A stretch of 64,000 nucleotides of DNA from SM23-28-2 sp964512285 (GCA_964512285.1 CAZEJO010000001.1:1-64000), one strand, 5' to 3'; numbered from the stretch's first letter, positions 26,813 through 36,161 are shown. Program-made: numbers and translations. The notes: a model not told the origin generated them from the letters alone.

Positions 26813-27597
26813 GGCTGACTCCCAGGATAATGGGAAGCGGCCAGGACGTCCACGTAAGCTTCAGCGAAGACGGCTAGCCTCTGGCTCGCCCGGCGGGCGC
26901 TGATGGCCAGGTGGGTGAGGGCTGGTACTTCCCGTGGTCGCGAGAGGAGCTGGCGCAAGGCTCGGCCTCTGGCGACGGTTCCGGTCTCGTCGACTGTGTT
27001 GGGCAGGTCGGGCAGGCGGTCGCCAAGTTCATCTAGGATGACTCGCGCGGCCAAGAAGGGGATGCCCTGGTCGGCGGCAACGCGGCCCACCCAATAGCTC
27101 TCCATCTCCACCATCTCGACCGGCAGACTGTCGCCGATTCGCCGCTTGACTTCGGGCTGGCCGATCACCTGAGGGACGGTGAGAGAGGCGCCCTCACTGA
27201 AGGCCAGTTTCCTCTGGCGAGCTGCCGCCACGGCCAGTTCCACCAGTGCAGGGTCGCAGGCTAGCCCATTGGATGCTGCCAGCGGCTCCTCATGGAGGGG
27301 TTCGTGCAGGGCATATACCTGGCGAGCGATGACTAGATGGCCGGCCCGCAGTCCGTCCACCAGCGAGCCAGCGAAGCCAATCGAAAGGATAGCCTCTGGG
27401 TTGTGATGCTGTATAAGAACGGCGGTGGCCTTCTGCGCGCGGGCAGATCCCATGCCTGTTCGCGCTATCAGGACTCGCTTTCCAGCGAGCATACCTTCGC
27501 CCATGAGTGGCCAAGGCGGCGAAGGGTAACGTCTGACCTTGGCCCTTCTTTCCAGGGCCGAGAGCTCTGTGTCCAGGGCGGCGACGATGGCGATCAT
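26809..27597 (-). CDS. hpnG: Hopanoid-associated nucleoside phosphorylase
   Basis: The 262-residue product has the PNP/MTAN phosphorylase fold (LIARTGMGSARAQKATAVLI, ILSIGFAGSLVDGLRAGHLVIA, VEMVEMESYWVGRVA). In the hopanoid pathway HpnG acts on adenosylhopane, made by HpnH, to release adenine and give ribosylhopane. Position between hpnH and shc fits that role better than a general MTA/SAH nucleosidase. The start ATG lies 10 bases after the hpnH stop. The usual Glu of the MESY segment (EMVEMES) is present. Confidence 0.93.
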   Translation of the reverse strand: MIAIVAALDTELSALERRAKVRRYPSPPWPLMGEGMLAGKRVLIARTGMGSARAQKATAVLIQHHNPEAILSIGFAGSLVDGLRAGHLVIARQVYALHEPLHEEPLAASNGLACDPALVELAVAAARQRKLAFSEGASLTVPQVIGQPEVKRRIGDSLPVEMVEMESYWVGRVAADQGIPFLAARVILDELGDRLPDLPNTVDETGTVARGRALRQLLSRPREVPALTHLAISARRASQRLAVFAEAYVDVLAASHYPGSQP

Positions 27598-27607
27598 CGT
27601 CTCGCTC

Positions 27608-28624
27608 CTATCTGGGAGAGAAGAGCGCTCGCCGCGCCATCTCCCAAGCCACAGCCGGCTTCTCCAGCGCCTCCAGGATGGCCGCGCCCTCGTAGCCGCA
27701 GTGCATCATACAGCTGGCACAGCGGGGGTCTCGGCCAAAGCCGTACCTGTGCCAGGGGGTGCGCCTCATAAGCTCAGCGAACGTGCTCACGTGCTGGTCG
27801 GCGATGAGATAGCAGGGCTGGCGCCAGCCCAGGGGCGTTCGGGTAGGCACTGTCCACGGGCTGCACTGGTAGTGGCGCTTGCCCTGAAGGAAGTCCAGGT
27901 AGAGGGGGTTGTTGTAGAAGCGGGTACCGTTTCGGCATCCTTCAAAGATGGACTGAAAGAACGCGATGGCCTGCTGGCGGGCCAGGAAGATATCCTTCGC
28001 AGCGACCTCCTCAAATCGGAAGCCGGGCGAGACCATGATCCCCTCGATGCCCATCCTGGTGAGCATGGCGAACAGCGTCTGAAACTCCTGCGGCTGGACG
28101 CCGTTGTAGAGGGTGGTGTTGGTGCAGACTCGGAAGCCTGCCCGGCGGGCCAACCGAATAGCAGCGACCGCCACGTTGTAGACGCCCTGGCGGCCCACCG
28201 AGCGGTCATGGGTTTCGCGCAGGCCGTCGAGGTGGACGACAAAGCTGAGATAGGGGGAAGGGTTCAAGCTTGTCAACGCGCGCTTCATGAGGAGGGCATT
28301 GGTGCACAGGTAGACGAAGCGCTTCTGGCGGACGATGCCTGCCACGATCCGGTCGATATGGGGGTGCATCAGGGGCTCGCCGCCAGCGATAGAGACGACC
28401 GGTGCGCCGCATTCCTCCACGGTGGCCAGGCACTCTTCCACTGTCATCATCTGATCGATGACCGGCTCGTACTCTCGAATGCGGCCGCAGCCCTCACAGG
28501 CCAGATTGCACTTCTCCAGGGGCTCGAGGATCATGGTGAGGGGAAAGCGGCGCCGTCCTCGAATCTTGTTCTCGATAAGGTAGCGGGTCAGCTTCAGAGT
28601 TAGCTCCACAGGTTGTCCGGCCAT
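27608..28624 (-). CDS. hpnH: Adenosyl-hopene transferase, radical SAM
   Basis: The 338-residue product begins with FPLTMILEPLEKCNLACEGCGRI, which contains the radical SAM CxxxCxxC cluster site near residue 40, then SIAGGEPLMHPHID (GGEP motif). The C-terminal part has further Cys residues (RCASCMMHCGYEG), the region binding extra or structural residues in the family. HpnH adds the 5'-deoxyadenosyl group of SAM to hopene, giving adenosylhopane, the first committed step to extended C35 hopanoids. It sits 36 bases after the polyprenyl synthase gene. Confidence 0.95.
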   Translation of the reverse strand: MAGQPVELTLKLTRYLIENKIRGRRRFPLTMILEPLEKCNLACEGCGRIREYEPVIDQMMTVEECLATVEECGAPVVSIAGGEPLMHPHIDRIVAGIVRQKRFVYLCTNALLMKRALTSLNPSPYLSFVVHLDGLRETHDRSVGRQGVYNVAVAAIRLARRAGFRVCTNTTLYNGVQPQEFQTLFAMLTRMGIEGIMVSPGFRFEEVAAKDIFLARQQAIAFFQSIFEGCRNGTRFYNNPLYLDFLQGKRHYQCSPWTVPTRTPLGWRQPCYLIADQHVSTFAELMRRTPWHRYGFGRDPRCASCMMHCGYEGAAILEALEKPAVAWEMARRALFSPR

Positions 28625-28660
28625 GCAACTCCCCTCGATGTCGGCGGGCTCGCTGCGCTC

Positions 28661-29689
28661 CTAGAATTCTCGCCCCAGGATGAACTTGGCCGCCGCCTCG
28701 AGCTCGCGTCGAGCTGTTGGCTCCATGTCTACCGGCGCCAGCTCCGCCAGGGCTTGCTCGATGCGCTCTTGGGCCATCTGTTGGCAGTAGTCGTAGGCGC
28801 TGTGGCTGTCCAATAGCTGGAGCACAGTACCCACGTCCTCGTCGCTTGGCGTCCCCTGGCTGTAGACCCGGAGCAACTGCTCGCGCTCCTCAGCCTGGGC
28901 GACGGCCATAGCGTAGACCACCGGCAGGCACTTCTTGCGGCGGCGAATATCGGCCGCGATTGGTTTGCCGGTGACGTCGGCAGCGCCCCACACGCCCAGG
29001 ATGTCATCGCGAATCTGAAATGCCAGGCCGAGGAGGTGGCCGCAGCGGGCGAAGCGGCTCACCGTCGGCTCGTCATCGACGGCCACGAGGGCGCCCAGGT
29101 GGAGAGAGGCTGCCAGGAGAGCGCCGGTCTTCTTAGCGACCATGTCCAGGTAGGCCTCCACACTCACCGCTCGCTCGCCTTCGAAGCCGATATCCAGGCA
29201 CTGTCCTTTGATCATCGTTAGGCTGGCCTCGTCCAGCACGCGACAGGCCTCGATGACCTTGGCTGGGGCCACGCCTCGCTCCTCCAATCGCAGCATGACA
29301 AGACGGCTCAGGATCAGCAGACTATCGCCCGCATTGATGGCTTGGGGTTGGCCCCACAGGCTCCAGACGGTTGGTCGATGGCGCCGCTCCCTGTCGCCAT
29401 CCTGGATATCGTCATGCACTAGGGAGAAGTTGTGCACCAGTTCCAGGGCAGCGGCCGCCGGCAGAGCGGTTCGCCAGTCACCGCCCATTGCCTGGCAGGT
29501 CCAGAGACAAAGGGTGGGACGGAGAGCTTTCCCAGCGCCTTGAGTCAGGGGACGGCCCTGCTCGTCGTCCCAGCCGAGGTGATAGCGCATCATGCGGTAG
29601 AGGAGCGCTGGGCTGCCCTGGGAGACGGCTGATCGGAGATATTCGTCCAGCTCGGTACGATAACGAGAGAAAAGGTCGGGCAGTTCCAC
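28661..29689 (-). CDS. Polyprenyl diphosphate synthase (probably farnesyl diphosphate synthase)
   Basis: The 342-residue product carries both Asp-rich motifs of trans-prenyltransferases: DDIQDGDRERRHRPTVW and, later, FQIRDDILG. It starts at GTG 29689, two bases after the IspH fusion stop codon, so translation is likely coupled. In this operon it should supply C15 farnesyl diphosphate for HpnD/HpnC. Chain length cannot be fixed from the sequence alone. The residues before the first motif (LELVHNFSLVHDD) do not exclude a C20 product. Confidence 0.92.
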   Translation of the reverse strand: MELPDLFSRYRTELDEYLRSAVSQGSPALLYRMMRYHLGWDDEQGRPLTQGAGKALRPTLCLWTCQAMGGDWRTALPAAAALELVHNFSLVHDDIQDGDRERRHRPTVWSLWGQPQAINAGDSLLILSRLVMLRLEERGVAPAKVIEACRVLDEASLTMIKGQCLDIGFEGERAVSVEAYLDMVAKKTGALLAASLHLGALVAVDDEPTVSRFARCGHLLGLAFQIRDDILGVWGAADVTGKPIAADIRRRKKCLPVVYAMAVAQAEEREQLLRVYSQGTPSDEDVGTVLQLLDSHSAYDYCQQMAQERIEQALAELAPVDMEPTARRELEAAAKFILGREF

Positions 29690-29690
29690 C

Positions 29691-31022
29691 TTACTCTCCC
29701 ATAAGCTGAACCACGACCTCCCGCTCCCGGCCTCGGTCGAGCTCCACTAGGAAGAGGCGTTGCCACTGCCCCAGGAGGAGCTGGCCAGCGACGATGGGGA
29801 TGGCCTCGCTCACCCCCAGGAGGAGCTGCTGGCAGTGGGAATGGCCGTTAGGCTGCTCGCCGTCGCTCATGTTGGCGGTGCGACAGCTAAAATCATTGTG
29901 GCCATAGTAGGCATGGGCGGGAGCGACCTTCCTCAGTAACTCTTCCATGTCACGCAGCAGCAGGGGCTCGTTCTCGTTGATGCGAATGGCTGCTGTCGTG
30001 TGGCGAGTGAAGACGATGGCGAATCCGTTGCGGATGTTCGACTCTTGGGCGAGGCCAGCGACTCTATCGGTGATGTCGATGAACTGTGGCCCCTTGTCTG
30101 TGCGAATCAAAAGGCGACGGAAGGAGAACTTCACACCGGGCTGGCCATCGCGCTGTTCGTTCAGGGGTCGCAGGCGCTGTCCGGCCAGATCCTGAAGGTG
30201 CTGCACGACCTGGTCGATGGACTCGTCGGGGGTGGAAGCGCCGGCGGTCACTCCGACCGAATCTTTGCCCACTAGCCAGGTGGGGTCGATCTCGGTAGCT
30301 GACTCCACCTGATGGGCCTCCACGCCCGTAGCGACGCAGGTGTCGGCCAGCTTGCGGGTGTTGGCGCTGTTCCTGCCCCCTACAACTATAAGGAGGTCGC
30401 ATTCCTTGGCCAGCTCGCGTGCGGCCTGGTAACGCTCCTCGGTCTCGGGACAGGTGGTGTTGATGACTCGCAGTTCGTTTATGCAGCCGATGTGGTTGGT
30501 CATGAACTTGGCTACGAAAGCAGTGAAAGACCCCTCGCTTTTTGTGGTTTGGGATAGGAGGGCCACCTTGCGTTGGCGAATCGCCAGGGGTGCCTCAGGG
30601 TCCTGCAAGGCAGAGCCATCACCATTGGTCCAGGCCAGGACGGCGCGCACCTCCGGGTGGTCCTCGTCACCGTAGATCAATACCTGGAAGCCATCGGCCT
30701 GCAGGCGCTGGGCCGTCTTCTGCAACTTGCGCACGATGGGGCAGGTGGCATCGATCACGCACAGCCCTCGCGCCGCCGCCTCCTGCATCACTTCGGGCCT
30801 AGTTCCGTGGGCGGTGATAGCGATGGTGGCATTCCGGACTTGCTCCAGCCCGTTCACAACGTCGACGCCCTTGGTAGCCAGGCGCTTGACCACCTCCGGG
30901 TTGTGCACTATTGAGCCGAGGCTATCGATGTGCCCGTACTCTTCCGCCCCTCGCTCCACGACCTCGATAGCTCGGCGTACTCCGAAGCAGAAACCTAGGG
31001 CTTTGGCTTTCTTGATCTTCAT
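29691..31022 (-). CDS. ispH: IspH (HMBPP reductase) fused to a YjbQ domain
   Basis: Residues 1-290 are IspH, the last enzyme of the MEP pathway. It makes IPP and DMAPP from HMBPP. Cluster cysteines are Cys12 (LGFCFGVRRA), Cys94 (DATCPIVRKL) and Cys191 (NTTCPETEERY), with AHGTRPEV and GDEDHPEV containing active-site residues. Residues about 300-443 are a complete YjbQ/UPF0047 domain (FTRHTTAAIRINENEPLL, YYGHNDFSC, PNGHSHCQQLLLG, QWQRLFLVELDRGREREVVVQLMGE). The frame runs through both parts without a stop, joined by a short basic linker. The gene overlaps hpnE by four bases. The product therefore feeds isoprene units directly into the hopanoid route; the role of the YjbQ part is unknown. Confidence 0.95.
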   Translation of the reverse strand: MKIKKAKALGFCFGVRRAIEVVERGAEEYGHIDSLGSIVHNPEVVKRLATKGVDVVNGLEQVRNATIAITAHGTRPEVMQEAAARGLCVIDATCPIVRKLQKTAQRLQADGFQVLIYGDEDHPEVRAVLAWTNGDGSALQDPEAPLAIRQRKVALLSQTTKSEGSFTAFVAKFMTNHIGCINELRVINTTCPETEERYQAARELAKECDLLIVVGGRNSANTRKLADTCVATGVEAHQVESATEIDPTWLVGKDSVGVTAGASTPDESIDQVVQHLQDLAGQRLRPLNEQRDGQPGVKFSFRRLLIRTDKGPQFIDITDRVAGLAQESNIRNGFAIVFTRHTTAAIRINENEPLLLRDMEELLRKVAPAHAYYGHNDFSCRTANMSDGEQPNGHSHCQQLLLGVSEAIPIVAGQLLLGQWQRLFLVELDRGREREVVVQLMGE

Positions 31023-32470
31023 GCCTTGCTCCTAACGGATGACAGATGAAGATTGCTTGTTAGGCAGGTCTCGGTTGGCGTCTCGTAGGTCTGTCGATCA
31101 CCTCCTTTGTGCATGGCTTGAGGCGCTAGGTCAAGTATCTCTCTGGCACAGGCAAGGCCGCTCCTGACGGCGCTCTCCATGGTGGCCGGCCATCCCGTAG
31201 CCGTCCAGTCGCCAGCCAGGAAGAGGTTTTCGATGGGTGTGCGACAGGGGAGCCGATACTTGGCGGAGCCTGGCACGGCTGCGAAGGTGGCCCGCGGTTG
31301 CTTCACCACTAGGCAGCGCTCTACCCGTGCCCGGCGAGCCTTGGGGAACAGCCTGCGAAGCTCGCGGGTGAAGCGCTCGATGAGCTGCTCGTTGGATAGG
31401 TCGACGTAGTGCCGCGCTCCGCTGAGGGAGATGTCTAAGTACTGGCTGGCGTCGGTCAGATGCCACATCTTGCTCTTGTTGAACACCCATTGCGCCTCGC
31501 TGTTGATGAAGGCTGCGAAGTCGAGATCCATGACCGGCTGGTCGTACCACAGGTGGATGTTGACGATGGAGCTGGTGGTGAGCTTGCTCGCTCGTTGGAA
31601 GAAGGGATCGGAGCGAAGGCTGGGCGGGATGATGGTGAGGAGCATCTGGTGGGGTAGCGCGCAGACGTAGCACTCGCCCTGCAGGACGCTGCCGTCGGCG
31701 AGCCTGACGCCCGCTATGCGCTCTCCTTCCAGCAGGAGCTCTTCCGCTGTCTGGCCCAGGAAGACGCGGCCGCCTCGCTCCTCAATGTAGCGGCGGGCCT
31801 CCGCGCCGACGAGGCTCGTGAGCCCCACCGTGGCGTAGCCAACGTTGGCCCCGTCTGCCCGCTTCAAGAAGCCCTCCTGGAAGACCATCATCGCCAGGTC
31901 GGCGCTGACCCTTCGGACGTCCTCGTTGAGGGTGGCGAGCCCGATCAGGTTCCAGAAGCGGTCGATGGCCGTCTCGGTCTGTCCGTGGTTCTTCAGCCAG
32001 CGATAGAAGCTGATGGAATCGAGATCATTGTTCTTCGTTCGGTCGGTGAAAAGGATGGAGAGCATGGCGTAGGCCGCCCGCACCTTGTCCAGAGGGGAGA
32101 GGTGGCGAAAGCGCAGGAAGGAGGGCAAGAGATGGAAGGGAGTGGGGAGAGAGGAGCCCTCCAGGGTGCTGGCCCCCGTGCGTGGATCGATGACGGTCAC
32201 CCGCAGTCGCTTCTGCAGACGGGTCTTGCCCCAAACGCCCAGCCTCTGGAGGAAGCGGATGTAATAGGTGCAGCATTTCAGGAACACATGCTGGCCACTG
32301 TCTACTTCGCCTTGTCCCTGAGGGTCGGGGAAGGAGCAGGCGCGCCCGCCCAGGGAGGACCGGCGCTCAGTGAGGACGACTTCATACCCGCGATCCGCCA
32401 GCTCACAGGCCGCCGACAGGCCAGCCAGGCCGCCGCCGATGATGATTACCTGCGGCTTCCCTTCGGTCAT
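31019..32470 (-). CDS. hpnE: Squalene-forming FAD-dependent oxidoreductase (desaturase-like)
   Basis: The 483-residue product has an N-terminal FAD site (VIIIGGGLAGLSAACELADRGYEVVLTERR) and a C-terminal FAD motif (NLFLAGDWTATGWPATMESAVRSG), typical of the carotenoid/hopanoid desaturase family. HpnE converts hydroxysqualene, made by HpnC, to squalene. It overlaps hpnD and ispH by four bases at each end. The C-terminal 40 residues after the FAD motif are basic and poorly conserved. The genome context makes HpnE more likely than a carotenoid desaturase. Confidence 0.94.
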   Translation of the reverse strand: MTEGKPQVIIIGGGLAGLSAACELADRGYEVVLTERRSSLGGRACSFPDPQGQGEVDSGQHVFLKCCTYYIRFLQRLGVWGKTRLQKRLRVTVIDPRTGASTLEGSSLPTPFHLLPSFLRFRHLSPLDKVRAAYAMLSILFTDRTKNNDLDSISFYRWLKNHGQTETAIDRFWNLIGLATLNEDVRRVSADLAMMVFQEGFLKRADGANVGYATVGLTSLVGAEARRYIEERGGRVFLGQTAEELLLEGERIAGVRLADGSVLQGECYVCALPHQMLLTIIPPSLRSDPFFQRASKLTTSSIVNIHLWYDQPVMDLDFAAFINSEAQWVFNKSKMWHLTDASQYLDISLSGARHYVDLSNEQLIERFTRELRRLFPKARRARVERCLVVKQPRATFAAVPGSAKYRLPCRTPIENLFLAGDWTATGWPATMESAVRSGLACAREILDLAPQAMHKGGDRQTYETPTETCLTSNLHLSSVRSKA

Positions 32471-33327
32471 GTCACCAGGCTCCGAACAAGCTCTCGACCA
32501 GCCAGGGCCAGCTTCTGGCTGCCGCTCAGACTCACTCGCTCTCGCAGCACAGCGGACGGCTGAGCCTCGATACGCTCCAAGATCCTGCTGTAGATGCTCT
32601 GGAGGACGGCTGTGCAGGCGCGGGAGCGGCGGGGGAGGAGAGGGAGCAACTTTCGCCCCCGCTCGAAGTGTTCGCGCGCTCGCTCGACCTGGAGCTGCAT
32701 GAGCTGCAGGGATGCTTCATTGGCGATGCCGCCAAGAATGTCGGCTTCTGAACAGTGGAAGCGCTCCATTTCGTCCTGAGGAATGTAGATGCGGTCTCTC
32801 TCAGCGTCCTCGCGGATATCCCGCAGGATGTTTGTGAGCTGCAAGGCGATGCCCAGGTCTTCAGCGTGCTGGCGGGCCTGCTGGCCGTCCCGGTAGCCGA
32901 AGATCTCGATGGAGATGAGGCCCACGGTGGAGGCGACACCGTAGCAGTAGCGGCGCAGGTCAGCGAAGGTGGGGTAACGGCGCACGGTCAGGTCCATCTC
33001 CACACCGTCGATGAGCTGCCAGAAGTACTCGGGCGGAATGCGATAGCGAAGGATGGTGTCCTGCAAAGCCAGGAAGATGGGGCCGGAGGGATGGCCGTGC
33101 AGGCATTGCTCCAACCGGCTACGGTATTCGGCCAGTTGGCGGACCTTCTCATCATGCTCTAGGTCGTTGTCCACAATGTCATCGCAGCGGCGAGCGAACG
33201 CGTAGCCGGCGTAGATAGCCTGTCTCTTTGCCGGCGGCAGGAGAACAAAGCCGTAGTAGAAGTTCTTCGCTTCTCGTTTGGTCAGCTCCTGGCAATATCG
33301 GTAGGCTGTCTGCAGTGAGCCTTCCAC
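32467..33327 (-). CDS. hpnD: Presqualene diphosphate synthase
   Basis: The 286-residue product carries the two Asp-rich motifs of head-to-head prenyl synthases, RCDDIVDND and NILRDIREDAERDRIYIP. HpnD condenses two farnesyl diphosphates to presqualene diphosphate. It starts at GTG 33327 just after the hpnC stop and overlaps hpnE. The GVASTVGLISIEIFGY segment is typical of HpnD rather than phytoene synthase, and the neighbourhood supports this. Confidence 0.94.
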   Translation of the reverse strand: MEGSLQTAYRYCQELTKREAKNFYYGFVLLPPAKRQAIYAGYAFARRCDDIVDNDLEHDEKVRQLAEYRSRLEQCLHGHPSGPIFLALQDTILRYRIPPEYFWQLIDGVEMDLTVRRYPTFADLRRYCYGVASTVGLISIEIFGYRDGQQARQHAEDLGIALQLTNILRDIREDAERDRIYIPQDEMERFHCSEADILGGIANEASLQLMQLQVERAREHFERGRKLLPLLPRRSRACTAVLQSIYSRILERIEAQPSAVLRERVSLSGSQKLALAGRELVRSLVT

Positions 33328-33330
33328 AGC

Positions 33331-34242
33331 TCATCTTCTCCGGGCTTCCACTTCTGGCCGGCCAGGCAGGAGGCCGCGGATGAAGAGGGCAGCCTTTTGC
33401 CGGCGCGAAAGCTGCGGCCGTCGGCGAAAGACATCGTAGGCGTTCCTCTCGAGCGCCTTCAGGACAGCCAGACCGCCTAGGCTGAACAGCTTGAGGTCCA
33501 CCTTCAGGCGGCCGTCCACCGTGTCCAGGAGTCCTAGCCCTTTGGCGAAAAGCTCCCTTGTTCGGCCAACCTCGAAGGCCATGAGAGCGCGGAAGCTATC
33601 GTTTACGATACCCTGCTCTAGCTCCTCCTCGGCGTAGCCGAAGCGGGCCATATCTTCCTGTGGTATGTACACGCGGCCTTTGTCTAGATCGACAGCGATA
33701 TCCTGCCAGAAGTTGGTGAGCTGTAAGGCGGTGCAGGTGGCATCGGCGAGACCCTGACGCTCAGCGTCGGCATAACCGAACAGGTAGAGGACCAGGTGGC
33801 CGACGGGGTTGGCGGAATGATCGCAGTAGTGGAGGACTTCCTCGAAGGTGCGGTAGCGGCTTGTGCGCTGATCCATGCGGTTGGCCTCGATGAGCTTCAG
33901 GAAGGGCTGGGGCGGGATGGCAAAACGGCGAATGGTCTCTCGGAGGGCGACGAAGACGGGATGGCTGGGCGTCGAGTGGTAGCAGCGTTCCAGGTCTATC
34001 TGCCAGTCGTCCAGCAGCTTCAGCCGGTCGCCCGGCGCTTCATCGCCGAGGTCGTCCACGTGGCGGCAGAAGGCGTAGACAGCATAGACATGCTGGCGGA
34101 GTGGCTTGGGAAGCAGCCAGGAGGTCACGGTGAAGTTCTCGTAGTGGCTCAGAGCGAGCCGCTGACAGTAGACAATCGCCTCAGCGGTGGTGCAAGCGTT
34201 CGCCGGTTGCCGTTCCAGCAGTCGCCTCCTTGTGGGCAGCAA
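33331..34242 (-). CDS. hpnC: Hydroxysqualene synthase
   Basis: The 303-residue product has HVDDLGDE and NFWQDIAVDLDKGRVYIP motifs, and with HpnD and HpnE forms the three-enzyme squalene route. HpnC hydrolyses presqualene diphosphate to hydroxysqualene. The start is unclear. TTG 34242 is the first permitted codon in frame but lacks a ribosome site. A good AAGGAGG (34231-34225) lies inside the reading frame, three to six bases before two CTG codons (34221, 34218), so initiation at CTG would shorten the protein by seven or eight residues. It is the first gene of the operon. Confidence 0.92.
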   Translation of the reverse strand: MLPTRRRLLERQPANACTTAEAIVYCQRLALSHYENFTVTSWLLPKPLRQHVYAVYAFCRHVDDLGDEAPGDRLKLLDDWQIDLERCYHSTPSHPVFVALRETIRRFAIPPQPFLKLIEANRMDQRTSRYRTFEEVLHYCDHSANPVGHLVLYLFGYADAERQGLADATCTALQLTNFWQDIAVDLDKGRVYIPQEDMARFGYAEEELEQGIVNDSFRALMAFEVGRTRELFAKGLGLLDTVDGRLKVDLKLFSLGGLAVLKALERNAYDVFRRRPQLSRRQKAALFIRGLLPGRPEVEARRR

Positions 34243-34507
34243 GTAAACACAAATGCCACCCGCCCGACAGCCGAATGGCGGAGATCAACGATTCGGGCCT
34301 GAGGGCGAAAACGATGAGGAACTCGGGAGGTCTTTGGGAGGCGCTTCGGGGATTACATCGACAACAGAATAACGATAGCGACTGGGTTTCCCTCTGCGCC
34401 ACCTCAGGGCGACCCCGACCCTTTCCGCCTCCGCCTCAACCTGTGGGGACGAGCAGCGAAATGCTAACTTACCTGTACCATCCCTCCTCTCGCCTTCCTT
34501 GGGCAAC

Positions 34508-34535
34508 ATCTTATCGCTGGTGGTGGTGGTGTCAA
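34508..34535 (-). promoter_or_regulatory. Promoter of the hopanoid operon
   Basis: On the minus strand TTGACA (34535-34530), a 16-base spacer and TAAGAT (34513-34508, four of six) lie about 265 bases before hpnC. This gives a long untranslated leader. The 34243-34707 space holds no other gene that I would accept. Confidence 0.55.
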
Positions 34536-34707
34536 TAGAAAATCGTTGCCAGAAAGCTCTCGCATGCTCGATGCGCCTTGCGAGGCGGCTTGCCGTGCAT
34601 CGGCGCGCGAAATGTGCGAGCCAGCGGCGGCTCCAGTACTTCAGAACTTGTTGCCTGATCAGGTGGCGCTCGCTAGAATCAGGTGGAGGTCGAGAGGAGG
34701 CGGGGTG

Positions 34708-36078
34708 ATGACCGAAGAGACGCTGTTCTTTGGTGACACGAGCATAAGGGTGAGTCTTCCTGACCGCACCCGACTAGTAGGCGGTGGTGGTGGGCCCCAT
34801 CTGGAGCCGGTGCCAGACCAGGAGGCGGCCGTTCGCGCTGCGCTGGCAGAGCCGCTTGGCCTGCCCCGCGTCGGCCAGTTGGTTCGGCCCGGAGCGCGGG
34901 TGCTCATCGCCTTCGACGACCCTACAGCGCCATCGTTCGGCCCCATCAGGCGGTTGGCCATCGAGGCGATCCTGGAGGAGCTGGCGGAGGCCGGCGTGCC
35001 CGAGGAGAACGTCTCGCTGGTTTGCGCCAACGGGCTCCACCGCAGGTGGACGCACGGGGAACTGGCGTCCATCCTGGGGCAAGAGCTGGTGCAGCGCTTC
35101 GGGTCGCGTCTGACCTGCCAGGATGCCGAAGACCCGGACAACCTCGTCTACCTGGGGACTACGCCCAATGGATATGATGTCGAGGTTCACCGCCTGGTGG
35201 AGGAATCGGACCTGACTGTGTACATCAACGCCGCCTGCTATCTGGGCTTCAACGGCGGCTGGAAATCGGTCTGCGTTGGCCTGTCCACCTGGCGCTCCAT
35301 TCGCTGGACGCACACGCCGGATGGCATGACGATGTCTGTGCGCGGCAACCGCATGCACGATGTCTTCGATGAGATGGGCCGGCATCTGGAGTCCAAGCTG
35401 GGCCGCCGCGTATTCAAGGTAGAGACGTTGCTGGCTAACCTGGCGACCATCGGGCGTGTGTTTGCGGGCGGCGTGGACGAGGCGCGGGCCGCAGCGCTCG
35501 AGGTGCAGGCTTCGCTGTACCAGCCACGGCGCGCCGCAGCAGAGACCGCGGACGTGGTGATCTACGGGCTTCCAGCCTGGAGCCCATATGCCACCTTCGC
35601 GCGTATGAACCCCATCCTGACCCTGATCTCTTCCGGGCTTGGCTACTTGGGGGGCTACATCGAGGCTCTGGGCAAGCCGGGCTGCTCAGTGATCATGGCC
35701 ACGCCCTGCCCAGAGGACTGGGACCTGGAGCACCACCCCTCGTACCCGGAGGTGTGGAACCGAGTGCTGCCGGAAACCCTCGACCCGTACGAGATCACCG
35801 ATCGCTTCATGGACGAGTTCGCCACTCGGGCCGACTACATCGAGCGCTACCGCAATGGCTACGCGTTTCACCCAGTGCATGGGATACTGGCGACGCATCC
35901 ACTGAAGCGCCTGCGACACGCGGCTCGCGTGTTCGTGGCCGGAGCGGAGGACCCGGCGGTGCCACGACACGTGGGCTTCATCCCGACCGCCAGCGTCGAG
36001 GAGGCGATAGCCGAGGCGGAGCGAATCCACGGTCGTGACTGCTCCATCGTCTGCATCAAGCAGTTCGCGGGGATGTAG
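34708..36078 (+). CDS. LarA-like (DUF2088) protein, copy 1
   Basis: The 456-residue product starts at ATG 34708, 7 bases after AGGAGG. The N-terminal half matches the LarA/DUF2088 fold (VLIAFDDPTAPSF, ANGLHRRWTHGEL, GFNGGWKSVCVGLST). LarA is lactate racemase, which uses a nickel-pincer nucleotide attached to a Lys; here GGWK keeps the Lys. The loop is altered compared with the GGGSKIILPG form of the second copy at 39336. The substrate is probably a 2-hydroxy acid but cannot be named. No larB/C/E cofactor genes are in this window. It is divergent from the hopanoid operon. Confidence 0.8.
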   Translation: MTEETLFFGDTSIRVSLPDRTRLVGGGGGPHLEPVPDQEAAVRAALAEPLGLPRVGQLVRPGARVLIAFDDPTAPSFGPIRRLAIEAILEELAEAGVPEENVSLVCANGLHRRWTHGELASILGQELVQRFGSRLTCQDAEDPDNLVYLGTTPNGYDVEVHRLVEESDLTVYINAACYLGFNGGWKSVCVGLSTWRSIRWTHTPDGMTMSVRGNRMHDVFDEMGRHLESKLGRRVFKVETLLANLATIGRVFAGGVDEARAAALEVQASLYQPRRAAAETADVVIYGLPAWSPYATFARMNPILTLISSGLGYLGGYIEALGKPGCSVIMATPCPEDWDLEHHPSYPEVWNRVLPETLDPYEITDRFMDEFATRADYIERYRNGYAFHPVHGILATHPLKRLRHAARVFVAGAEDPAVPRHVGFIPTASVEEAIAEAERIHGRDCSIVCIKQFAGM

Positions 36079-36161
36079 GGCGCTGCCAGGCGACCTACGG
36101 CAACCTGTTCGTAGCCCTACTGCAGTTATCCGCAAGAAGCCGGAGACTCTGACCATCTCTT

